From NCBI GenBank assembly GCA_035631615.1, contig DASQIK010000065.1:1-64000 (forward strand): DNA of 64,000 nucleotides, in the 5' to 3' direction. Positions 32,132 through 39,789 of the stretch are shown in pieces; position 1 is the first letter of the stretch; the number at the start of each line of letters is the position of its first letter. The notes below the pieces were generated by a model. It did no database searches and was not told where the DNA came from. It saw only the letters and a program-made list of their open reading frames with translations. A program made the position numbers and the translations under genes. Source of the DNA: UBA5189 sp035631615. Its GTDB lineage: Bacteria; Chloroflexota; Limnocylindria; Limnocylindrales; CSP1-4.

Positions 32132-34065
32132 TGACGACGTCCGCCCGATCGACGCGCTCGCGCGTCCTGATTCCGGTCGCGAACCCTGCTACGGCGGAGG
32201 AGCTGATCCGGCTCGGCGCCGACCTGCTCGATTCGGAGGGCGGCTCGCTCACGGCCCTCGGGATCGTCGAGGTGCCGGAGGGCATGGCGCTCTCGGAGGG
32301 CGCGACGCGCGCCCGGCACGCGCGGCGCCTGCTCCAGCGCGTGCTCGACTTCGTGCCCCACGGCACCCCGATCCACCCGATCGTCCGGATCGGCCGGCAC
32401 GCCGCCGAGGGCATCGTCGAGGCTGCAGCCGAGCTCGGCGCGGACCTGATCGTGTTCGGCTGGGGCGGCAAGTCGCCGGCCGGCCGCGAAGGGCTGATGA
32501 GCCCGTTCTCGGCGACGATCGAGGAGGTCATCCGCGATGCGCCGTGCGACATCGCCGTGGTCAAGCAGCGCGGCGCTCGTGACCTCAGGCGCGTCGTCGT
32601 CCCCGTCCGCGGCGGCCCGCACGCCGAGCTTGCGCTCCGGATCGGCGCCGCCATCGCGCGTCGCCACGACGCGACCCTGACAGCCCTGCACGTCGTGCCA
32701 CCCGGGATCACGCTCGCGGTTCGCGCGCAGGCGGAGCACGCGCTCACGGCGTTCGTCCGGCAGCACGTCGACGTCCCGGTGGAGACCCTCGTCCGCGAAG
32801 CATCCAACGTGCGCGCCGCGATCCTCCGCGAGGCCGATCACTCGGACATCGTGGTCATGGGTGCGGCCGCGCCCTCGGGCGCAAACGGGACGACCAGCGT
32901 GTTCGGCGCGATGCCCGAGGCGATCGCCGCCCGATCGCAGACGACGGTCGTGGTCGTGAAGACCCGCGAGACGATCGGGCGCCAGGTGTTCGACCAGCTC
33001 GCGTCGACCGCCGAGTCCCTCGTCGCCGCCGACCGCGCCGCGGAGGAATCGCGCGCCGTGCCAGCCCGCGTCGAGCGCTGGTTCGGCGAGTCGAACTTCC
33101 ACCACGCGGAGTTCGCCGACCTGCGGCGCCTCGTCCAGCTCAAGGAGAAGCAGGGCCTCACGATCAGCCTCGTGCTCCCGACCCTCAACGAGGAGGAGAC
33201 GATCGGGCCGATCGTCCGGCGTGCGATCCGGGAGATGGTCGGGCGGGTGCCACTGCTCGACGAGGTGCTCGTGATGGACTCGTCGTCGACCGACCGGACC
33301 CGCGAGATCGCCGAGGCCGAGGGCGCCCGCGTGGTCCAGCACCCTGAGGTGCTGGTCCGGTACGGCAGCTTCCACGGCAAGGGCGAATCGCTCTGGAAGT
33401 CGCTGTACGAGACCAGTGGCGACCTCGTCGTGTGGGCCGACACGGACGTCCGCAACTGGCACCCGCGGATGGTCTATGGGACGCTCGGGCCGCTGCTCCA
33501 CGAGCCGCGCCTCCAGTACGTGAAGGGCTACTACCAGCGCCCGATCGTGGAGGGCGGCGTGTTGCGCGAGGGCGGCGGCGGCCGCGTCACGGAGCTCGTC
33601 GCGCGACCGCTGATCAACCTCTTCTTCCCCGAGCTGTCCGGGTTCATCCAGCCGCTGAGCGGTGAGTACGCGGGCCGGCGTTCGCTGCTGGAGCAGATCC
33701 CGTTCTTCACCGGCTACGCGGTCGAGATCGGCCACCTGATCGACGTCGCCGAGCGGGCGGGCCTCGACGGCCTCGGGCAGGTCGACCTGGAGCGGCGGGT
33801 CCATCGCAACCAGGAGCTCGAGGGCCTGTCGCGCATGAGCTTCGTGATCCTCCAGGCGGTCATGAAGCGGATCGAGGAGCGGCGCAAGGCGCGCCTGTTT
33901 GCCGAGCTCGGCTCCACGATGAAGCTGCCGCGCTCCGGCCGCGGTCGCCTGTCGCTCGAGGTCATCGAGCTCGCCGACCTGGAGCGCCCACCGATGGTCC
34001 GGATCCCCGAGTACGTCGAGCGCCGGGCGCTCACCGCCGCCCTCGTCGACACCGTCCTCGGCTGA
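32131..34065 (+). CDS. Two UspA domains fused to glucosyl-3-phosphoglycerate synthase (GT81)
   Basis: A 644-aa protein. Residues about 10-145 and 150-275 are two UspA-type domains (RVLIPVANPATAEELIRLGA, and RRVVVPVRGGPHAELALRIG with a VVMGAAAPSG patch). Residues about 335-620 are a GT81 domain like GpgS: ISLVLPTLNEEETIGPIVRR, VMDSSSTDRTREIAE, GKGESLWKSLYETSGDLVVW, and the acceptor loop SGEYAGRRSLLEQIPF. GpgS makes glucosyl-3-phosphoglycerate from NDP-glucose and 3-phosphoglycerate. The Usp domains may sense ATP or stress. Free-standing GpgS proteins lack them. A dedicated phosphatase (GpgP) is not seen in the window. Confidence 0.82.
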   Translation: MTTSARSTRSRVLIPVANPATAEELIRLGADLLDSEGGSLTALGIVEVPEGMALSEGATRARHARRLLQRVLDFVPHGTPIHPIVRIGRHAAEGIVEAAAELGADLIVFGWGGKSPAGREGLMSPFSATIEEVIRDAPCDIAVVKQRGARDLRRVVVPVRGGPHAELALRIGAAIARRHDATLTALHVVPPGITLAVRAQAEHALTAFVRQHVDVPVETLVREASNVRAAILREADHSDIVVMGAAAPSGANGTTSVFGAMPEAIAARSQTTVVVVKTRETIGRQVFDQLASTAESLVAADRAAEESRAVPARVERWFGESNFHHAEFADLRRLVQLKEKQGLTISLVLPTLNEEETIGPIVRRAIREMVGRVPLLDEVLVMDSSSTDRTREIAEAEGARVVQHPEVLVRYGSFHGKGESLWKSLYETSGDLVVWADTDVRNWHPRMVYGTLGPLLHEPRLQYVKGYYQRPIVEGGVLREGGGGRVTELVARPLINLFFPELSGFIQPLSGEYAGRRSLLEQIPFFTGYAVEIGHLIDVAERAGLDGLGQVDLERRVHRNQELEGLSRMSFVILQAVMKRIEERRKARLFAELGSTMKLPRSGRGRLSLEVIELADLERPPMVRIPEYVERRALTAALVDTVLG

Positions 34066-34066
34066 C

Positions 34067-35197
34067 GTGCCGGTGGCCCGCGCCGCCCGACCGCTGCGCG
34101 TCGTCGTGGCGCCCGATTCGTTCAAGGGCTCGCTGACCTCCGTCGAGGTCGCACTGGCGCTGGCCGCGGGCTGGCGCGCCGCCCGGCCGGACGACGAGCT
34201 GCTGCTCGCGCCGCTGGCCGATGGTGGTGAGGGCACGCTCGTTGCGATTGCGGCGGCGGGCGGCTGGGACTGGCGCACGACCAAGGCGACCGACCCGATC
34301 GGGCGCCCGGTCGCGGCCCGCTGGCTGCGCTCGGCCGACGGCCGGCGGGCGGTCGTCGAGCTGGCCGAGGCATCAGGGCTGTCGCGGCTCGCGGAGGCGG
34401 AGCGAGACCCGATCGGGGCAACGACGCGGGGCACCGGTGAGGTCATCGACGCGGTCCTCGACGAGGGCATCACGTCGATCACGCTCGGCATCGGCGGGAG
34501 TGCGACGACCGATGGCGGCGCCGGCCTGCTGCGCGCACTCGGCGCGTCGATCGGTCCCGCGCACGTCGACCTGGGCGGCCTCGACCCGCGCCTGGCCGCC
34601 GTCGACCTCCGCATCGCCTGCGACGTCAGCAATCCGCTGCTCGGGCCGCGCGGGGCGGCCGCCACCTACGGGCCCCAGAAGGGTGCGACGCCGGGCGATG
34701 TCGCGACGCTGGACGCTTCGCTCGCCGCCTACGCCGATCGGATGGCTGCTGCGACTGGCCGCGATGAGCGTGGGACACCCGGCGCCGGTGCCGCCGGCGG
34801 CACGGCGTTCGGATTGCTGTCGGTCGCGGCGCACTTCCGATCGGTGCGGCTCGTGCCCGGCGTCGAGGTCGTCATGAGCGAGACCGGCCTGCACGACAAG
34901 CTCGACGGCGCCGACCTCGTGATCACGGGCGAGGGTCGCATCGACAGCCAGACCGCCTATGGCAAGACCGCGCTGGGCGTCGCCCGGCTCGCCGGGACCG
35001 CCGGCGTCGCGTGCATCGCCGTCGGGGGCGGCGTCGATGCGGCGGGCGAGGCGATCCTGTGGGAGCTCGGCGCGATCGCGGTCGGCGTGTCGGAGGCGCC
35101 GATCGGCCTCGAGGCCGCGATGGCCGCCGGAAGCGGGCCGGTCGAGCGGTGCGGCAGGCGCCTGGCGCGCCTGTTCGCGATGGCCGAGCCGCGCTGA
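34067..35197 (+). CDS. Glycerate kinase (GarK/GlxK type)
   Basis: A 376-aa D-glycerate kinase of the GarK/GlxK family, phosphorylating glycerate to 2-phosphoglycerate (2-kinase in known members). Family motifs are VVAPDSFKGSLTSVEVA at the N-terminus, ADGGEGTL, GIGGSATTDGGAGLLRALGA, and VITGEGRIDSQTAYGKT. It starts at GTG one base after the preceding stop, so it is in an operon with the two glycosyltransferases. It could either recycle glycerate released from the solute or drain the acceptor pool. Confidence 0.9.
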   Translation: MPVARAARPLRVVVAPDSFKGSLTSVEVALALAAGWRAARPDDELLLAPLADGGEGTLVAIAAAGGWDWRTTKATDPIGRPVAARWLRSADGRRAVVELAEASGLSRLAEAERDPIGATTRGTGEVIDAVLDEGITSITLGIGGSATTDGGAGLLRALGASIGPAHVDLGGLDPRLAAVDLRIACDVSNPLLGPRGAAATYGPQKGATPGDVATLDASLAAYADRMAAATGRDERGTPGAGAAGGTAFGLLSVAAHFRSVRLVPGVEVVMSETGLHDKLDGADLVITGEGRIDSQTAYGKTALGVARLAGTAGVACIAVGGGVDAAGEAILWELGAIAVGVSEAPIGLEAAMAAGSGPVERCGRRLARLFAMAEPR

Positions 35198-35222
35198 CCT
35201 CGGCGGTCGCAGACTGAGCCGC

Positions 35223-36071
35223 ATGCCGGATCCATCGACACCTCGCCCGGCGACCCCTCGGAAGGCCGTCAAACGTCGCGCGAAGCGCCGGAAGCCGAAC
35301 CCGTACCTGGCCTGGGCAAAGCGCCTCGAGCGGACCCGGCCCGGCCTGATCGAGTTCACGCTCGACGGCCTGGCCTCGGTGTACGGCCAGCCGCCGTACG
35401 TGCGCCGCTGGGACCCCACCTCCGAGCTGGTCCTGACGATCCTCACCCAGAACAGCGCCGACGTGAACGCCGAGTACGCGTTCATCGAGCTCCGCAGGGC
35501 ATACCCGTCCAACCGGCCCATCGAGCACCACGAGCCCGGCCCCGGCTGGGGCGGCGCCGGATTGCCGGATGGCGTCCCACCGGACTGGGCGCTGATCGAC
35601 GTGGCGCCGTTCGAGGAGCTCGTCGAGGTCATCCGGCCCGGCGGCCTGCCGAACGGCAAGGCGCGTGGCATCAAGGCCGCGCTCCGGGCGATCCACGAGA
35701 CGCGCGGCGACTATTCCCTCGAGTTCCTCGGGGAGATGGCCGCGCTCGAGGCGCGGACCTGGCTCACGAACATCAAGGGCGTGGGCGTGAAGACGGCATC
35801 GGTCGTGCTGCTGTTCTCGTTCGGGATGCCGCTCATGCCCGTCGATCGGCACGTCGAGCGAGTGTCGCGGCGGGTGGGGCTGCTGCCGGCCAAGGCGACC
35901 TCGGACCAGGCGCACGACTACTTCCTGGCGATGCTCGACCCGGAGAGGACGCATGAGGCCCACGTCAACCTGATCCGGCACGGCCGCCTCGTCTGCCACT
36001 CCCAGCGCCCGGCCCACGAGCTGTGCCCCCTGCGCGAGCGCTGCCGCTTCGTGGACCCGAAGGCGCCGTAG
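35223..36071 (+). CDS. Endonuclease III-like HhH-GPD DNA glycosylase with altered Fe-S ligand
   Basis: A 282-aa base-excision repair glycosylase. The HhH motif and catalytic residues are in place: K190 (IKGVGVKTASVV) and D208 (MPVDRHVERV). The C-terminal cluster motif, normally C-x6-C-x2-C-x5-C, reads C258-x6-H265-x2-C268-x5-C274, so the second ligand is His. The N-terminal 35 residues are basic (RRAKRRKP), likely DNA-binding. Start ATG 35223 follows CAGACT by 7 nt. Substrate range (oxidised pyrimidines, uracil or adenine mispairs) is not predictable. Confidence 0.85.
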   Translation: MPDPSTPRPATPRKAVKRRAKRRKPNPYLAWAKRLERTRPGLIEFTLDGLASVYGQPPYVRRWDPTSELVLTILTQNSADVNAEYAFIELRRAYPSNRPIEHHEPGPGWGGAGLPDGVPPDWALIDVAPFEELVEVIRPGGLPNGKARGIKAALRAIHETRGDYSLEFLGEMAALEARTWLTNIKGVGVKTASVVLLFSFGMPLMPVDRHVERVSRRVGLLPAKATSDQAHDYFLAMLDPERTHEAHVNLIRHGRLVCHSQRPAHELCPLRERCRFVDPKAP

Positions 36072-36146
36072 CGGCGCTCATCGCCGTGGATGTGAACGCC
36101 GGTGCTCGCTCCTGTGGGCCAGGCGTTTCGCACCCGGGCGCGGACC

Positions 36147-36152
36147 TATCAT
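36147..36152 (+). promoter_or_regulatory. -10 element (TATCAT) of the response regulator gene, leaderless
   Basis: TATCAT ends 6 nt before ATG 36159 and supports this over the longer frame starting at 36102. Confidence 0.5.
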
Positions 36153-36158
36153 CGAGCG

Positions 36159-36881
36159 ATGCTGACCGGCGGATGGCGGGGCGGGGCAGCGGCTCCGCGC
36201 ATCCTCATCGTCGACGACGATCCGAACCTGCTCGTCCTGCTCGCGGACCAGCTCCGGGCCGACGGCTTCGAGATCCAGACCGCGCGTGACGGCGAGGAGG
36301 CGCTGCGCCGCCTCGACGGCGGCTGGCCGGACCTGCTGATCGTGGACATGATGATGCCGCGCATGGACGGGCTGACCCTCGCCCGCGAGGTGAAGGCCCG
36401 CGCGGACCTGCCGATCATCGTGCTGTCGGCGATCGACACCGCGGATTCCAAGGCGGACCTCCTCGAGGAGGTGGCAGAGGACTACATCACCAAGCCATAC
36501 CACTACCCGGAGCTGCGCGCACGGATCGCCAGGGTCATGCGCCGGCTCGGCGACAAGGTGCCGCGGCGCGAGCTCAACCTCGGACCGCAGCTGTCGCTGG
36601 AGCTGCGGCATCGGACGGCGACCGTCCGTGGCGAAGCCGTGCAGCTGACCCCGACCGAATCGCGCCTGCTGTACGCGCTCGCAGCGAACCTTGGCAACAC
36701 GGTCAGCACCGAGACGCTCCTGGATCGCGGCTGGGGCGACGACGATGACGCCGACCCGTCGTACGTCTGGGTCACGATGCGCCGCCTGCGCCAGAAGATC
36801 GAGCCCGACCCGGATCACCCGATCCACCTGGTCACGGTCCGCGGCGTCGGCTATCGCCTGGTGGCACAGGTAGCGGGGTGA
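36159..36881 (+). CDS. OmpR-family response regulator
   Basis: A 240-aa two-component regulator. The receiver domain (about 12-125) has the acidic pocket VDDDP, phosphoacceptor D62 (LLIVDMMMPRMDG) and K111 (YITKPYHYPEL). The C-terminal winged helix (about 145-236) includes LTPTESRLLYALAANLGNTV and YVWVTMRRLRQKIEPDPDHP. GTG of the sensor kinase overlaps its stop by 4 bp (GTGA), so the two are a matched pair. Tad-pilin genes follow the kinase and may be regulated by it. Confidence 0.92.
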   Translation: MLTGGWRGGAAAPRILIVDDDPNLLVLLADQLRADGFEIQTARDGEEALRRLDGGWPDLLIVDMMMPRMDGLTLAREVKARADLPIIVLSAIDTADSKADLLEEVAEDYITKPYHYPELRARIARVMRRLGDKVPRRELNLGPQLSLELRHRTATVRGEAVQLTPTESRLLYALAANLGNTVSTETLLDRGWGDDDDADPSYVWVTMRRLRQKIEPDPDHPIHLVTVRGVGYRLVAQVAG

Positions 36882-38338
36882 GCCAGGGCACCCGCCGACC
36901 GGCGGCGCCGCCAGCCGGACCCGAGTCGAGGCGGCTCGGACCGGCGATGTCCTTCCGCTCGAGGCTGACGCTCGGCCTCGTGGCGGGCTCGGTGCTGCCG
37001 CTGGCAGGGTTCGGCCTCGTCCTGCTCGGGACCGAGATCGCACGGACCGGCCAGCTCGACTCGACACTGATCCGCGTCGTGGTGTTCGTCCTCGCGACGG
37101 CGATCATCGTCGCGGTCCTGTTCGCCTACTTCCTGGCGGCCAACCTCACCGGCCCCCTGCGGGCCGTTGCGAGGGCCGTCGAGCAGACCTCGGCTGGCGA
37201 CCTGTCGGCGCGGGTCGAGGTGGCGGGCGAGGACGAGCTCGCCCGGCTCGTGGAGAGCCACAACCGGCTCGCGAGCGTGCTCGAGCGGCGCAACAAGGAG
37301 CTCGGGAGGATTCTGCTGGCGATCGGTGAGACCTCGCCCAGGGACGGGCTGGAGCGCCTCGTCGCGCAGGCGACTCGGAGCGCACGTGAGGCGTTCGACA
37401 TGATCGATGCCCGGATCGTCCTTGGGGACCCGACGATGGTGCCGGTCGAGGAGGACATCCCCGGGGAGCAGCGGCCGATCCGGGCAGTCCTCGCATTGCC
37501 GGACGAGCGCCTCGGCGTGCTGATCGGGCACCTGCCGGCGACACGCCGCTGGGACGCGGCGGACCAGGACCTCATCGAGCTGTACGCGAGCGAGGTCGCG
37601 GTCGCGATCCGGAACCTGGAGCTGTTCGACCAGGTGGAGCGCCAGCGGCGGACGCTCGTCGAGCTCGACGCGGCGAAGGACGAGTTCCTGCGCGGCATCA
37701 GCCACAACCTCCAGACGCCGCTGACCAGCATCCGAGCGTACGCCGAGCAGATGGGCGGCGAGCGGCCCGACCAGCGCCTGTCGATCATCGTCGAGCAGTC
37801 TGAGCGGCTCTACCGCATCGTTCGCCAGCTCGTGTCATCGTCGCGCCTCGAGGCCGGGACGCTTCGCGCCAGGACCGAGGTGCTCGCGGTCGCGCCGCGC
37901 GTGCGGCGCGCCTGGGATGCCCTCGGCGCCTCGAGCGTGGCCTTCGAGCTCACCGACGATGCTGCGGGCTGGCTCGCAGTCGCAGACCCCGATCAGCTCG
38001 ACCAGGTCCTGTGGGCCCTGCTCGACAATGCGGCGCGGTACGCGGGAGAAGCGGCGATTCGCGCTCACGTGGCGCCACGGCCGGACGACCGCAAGGTGGC
38101 GGTGACGATCGCCGACAACGGGCCGGGCGTGCGGCTCGAGGATCGTGACCGGATCTTCGAGCGCTACGAGCGGGGCGCCGCCGGCGCGGTCGCCGAAGGC
38201 ACGGGGCTCGGGTTGTACGTGTCGCGCTCGCTGTGCCGGGCGATGGGCGGGGATCTCGTGCTCGAGCCAGCCGGCGGAACGCCTGGCGCCGCATTCACGG
38301 TGCTGCTCCCCGGCGAGCCGTCCGAACGGGAGTCGTAG
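36878..38338 (+). CDS. Membrane sensor histidine kinase (HAMP-GAF-HisKA-HATPase)
   Basis: A 486-aa kinase with two membrane helices (about 32-52 and 66-86) and almost no extracytoplasmic loop between them, so it senses the membrane or cytoplasm. A HAMP linker (about 88-140), a GAF-like region (about 150-250) and HisKA with H276 (GISHNLQTPLTSI) follow, then a HATPase with ADNGPGVR and GTGLGLYVSRSL. The residue after the phosphorylated His is Asn instead of the usual Glu or Asp. Start is GTG in the GTGA overlap with the regulator gene. Confidence 0.9.
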   Translation: MSQGTRRPAAPPAGPESRRLGPAMSFRSRLTLGLVAGSVLPLAGFGLVLLGTEIARTGQLDSTLIRVVVFVLATAIIVAVLFAYFLAANLTGPLRAVARAVEQTSAGDLSARVEVAGEDELARLVESHNRLASVLERRNKELGRILLAIGETSPRDGLERLVAQATRSAREAFDMIDARIVLGDPTMVPVEEDIPGEQRPIRAVLALPDERLGVLIGHLPATRRWDAADQDLIELYASEVAVAIRNLELFDQVERQRRTLVELDAAKDEFLRGISHNLQTPLTSIRAYAEQMGGERPDQRLSIIVEQSERLYRIVRQLVSSSRLEAGTLRARTEVLAVAPRVRRAWDALGASSVAFELTDDAAGWLAVADPDQLDQVLWALLDNAARYAGEAAIRAHVAPRPDDRKVAVTIADNGPGVRLEDRDRIFERYERGAAGAVAEGTGLGLYVSRSLCRAMGGDLVLEPAGGTPGAAFTVLLPGEPSERES

Positions 38339-38351
38339 TCCGGGACACGGA

Positions 38352-38372
38352 CCGGGACACCGATAGTCCCGG
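38352..38372. promoter_or_regulatory. Inverted repeat over the -35 region of the Tad-pilin promoter
   Basis: CCGGGAC, 7 nt, GTCCCGG, a perfect 7-bp palindrome 8 bp upstream of the TACGAT -10. A direct copy of CCGGGACAC also lies at 38340-38348. It could be an operator for the Tad genes or a terminator of the two-component operon (no T-tract). Confidence 0.5.
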
Positions 38373-38380
38373 GCCACCGG

Positions 38381-38386
38381 TACGAT
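38381..38386 (+). promoter_or_regulatory. -10 element (TACGAT) of the Tad-pilin genes
   Basis: TACGAT sits about 70 nt before ATG 38456, so these genes have a longer leader than most in the window. The leader can form GGTGAC-GGGAAAG-GTCGCC (about 38415-38433). Confidence 0.45.
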
Positions 38387-38455
38387 GGGTTGTTGCACCC
38401 CCGAACCAATGGCAAGGTGACGGGAAAGGTCGCCTGCGAAGACTTCAAGGTCGAT

Positions 38456-39286
38456 ATGGCGACGACCCCGAAGACCCCTGTCACCAGTGCCACCGCGCGC
38501 CTCGCCGGGCGCCGGAAGAGCCGCGGTCAGAGCATGGCCGAGTTCGCCCTGACGATGCCGATGGCGCTCCTCATGGTGCTCTTCGGGCTCGACTTCGGGC
38601 GGGTGTTCCTCGGCTGGGTGGCGCTGAACAACGCGGCGCGCGAAGCGGCGAACTACGCGGCGATGAACCCGACCGCCTGGACGGTGCCGTACAACCTCAG
38701 CGTCCAGGCCGAGTACGCGAACCTCGTCCAGAACGAGGCATCGAGCATCAACTGCACGCTCGTCAGCCCCGTACCGGCGCCGACGTTCAGCAGCGGCACG
38801 AGCATCGGCGCACCCGCCAGCGTGACCCTGACCTGCGGCTTCCACCTCATCACGCCGTTCATCGGCCTGTTCACGGGGAACCCGATCCCGGTCACGGCCT
38901 CCTCGGCATTTCCGGTTCGCGCCGGTCTGATCGAGGGCATTCCCACGCCGACTGCGACTCCGGCGCCGACGCCTGGCCCAACCGCATCCCCGACGCCGAC
39001 CCCGGCACCGACGGCGACGCCGGCACCGACGGCGACGCCGGGAGCCTCCGCGACGCCGACGCCGGCACCGACGCCGACGCCGACGCCGCAGATGTGCAAG
39101 GTGATCAGCCTGCTGAACGTCCTGACCAACAAGGCGGCGGGCAACTGGTCCGGGGCTGGATTCAGCGGTTCGGTCATCTTCTCGCCGCTCGCCCCGCCGA
39201 ACTACAGGATCGCGTGGCAGAGCCTCACGGTGGGCACGTCCATCGTGTGCACGAGCGGGATCACCGTCCGGAGCAGCGCACCGTGA
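38456..39286 (+). CDS. TadE-like pseudopilin with PT-repeat C-terminal region
   Basis: A 276-aa protein. A TadE signature with the type IV prepilin-like N-terminus is visible: RGQSMAEFALTMPMALLMVL with one hydrophobic helix, preceded by a basic leader. The middle (about 160-210) is a low-complexity region of Pro-Thr repeats (TPTATPAPTPGPTASPTPTP), likely a glycosylated or wall-spanning stalk. A C-terminal domain with paired Cys (QMCKVISLL and IVCTSG) follows. ATG at 38456 is preceded by a weak AAGG; alternative upstream starts lie in the leader. The next gene overlaps its stop by 4 bp. Confidence 0.75.
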   Translation: MATTPKTPVTSATARLAGRRKSRGQSMAEFALTMPMALLMVLFGLDFGRVFLGWVALNNAAREAANYAAMNPTAWTVPYNLSVQAEYANLVQNEASSINCTLVSPVPAPTFSSGTSIGAPASVTLTCGFHLITPFIGLFTGNPIPVTASSAFPVRAGLIEGIPTPTATPAPTPGPTASPTPTPAPTATPAPTATPGASATPTPAPTPTPTPQMCKVISLLNVLTNKAAGNWSGAGFSGSVIFSPLAPPNYRIAWQSLTVGTSIVCTSGITVRSSAP

Positions 39287-39789
39287 GTGGGTGCGGCGCC
39301 CTGCAGCCGCGCATCGCCCGCCACGACTCGCGCGGGCAGAGCCTGGTTGAGTTCGCCCTGGTCTTCCCGATCATCATCCTGCTCATCGCCGGGTTCTTCG
39401 AGATCGGGCGGGCCGTCTTCGCCTACAACACGATCGCCAATGCGGCTCGCCAGGGGGCTCGGGTGGCCATGGTCAACCAGCTTGCCGACGTGACCGAATG
39501 CGACGAGAGCTGGCCGATCGACGACCCGTATTCACCCCACTGGTCGATCCGCGGCTGCGCGATCCTGGCCGCGAAGACGCTCGGCGTCACGACCGCGAAC
39601 GTCACGGTCTCGTATGCGCCGCCGCCCAGCACGACGCTGTCGTGCTCTCCGACGCTCCACGTCGGTTGCATCGCCTCGGTCACGGTCACCTACGCCTACA
39701 CCGTGGCGACGCCGTTCGTGAACAAGCTGATCGGCCCGATCACGATGACCCAGACCTCCCAGATGCCCGTCGAGCGGGTCTTCCCGTGA
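39283..39789 (+). CDS. TadE/TadG-like pseudopilin
   Basis: A 168-aa minor pilin of the Tad system. It starts at GTG in a GTGA overlap with the preceding gene, and carries the prepilin-type segment RGQSLVEFALVFPIIILLIA with a single N-terminal helix, followed by EIGRAVFAYNTIANAARQGA typical of TadE. The short globular rest has four Cys, probably disulphide bonded. The overlapped chain of three genes indicates one secreted complex. Confidence 0.85.
   Translation: MSGCGALQPRIARHDSRGQSLVEFALVFPIIILLIAGFFEIGRAVFAYNTIANAARQGARVAMVNQLADVTECDESWPIDDPYSPHWSIRGCAILAAKTLGVTTANVTVSYAPPPSTTLSCSPTLHVGCIASVTVTYAYTVATPFVNKLIGPITMTQTSQMPVERVFP

Noticed and set aside
31993..34665. 890-codon open frame on the minus strand opposite the Usp-GT81 gene
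   Set aside because: Arg/Asp/His-rich translation without motifs; typical antisense shadow in very GC-rich DNA. The plus strand has clear Usp and GT81 domains.
38393..38455. Cyclic-di-GMP (GEMM) riboswitch ahead of the Tad genes
   Set aside because: Some CAAGG/GAAAGG segments look suggestive, but the conserved GGACGCAAAGCC core and two-stem layout are absent.
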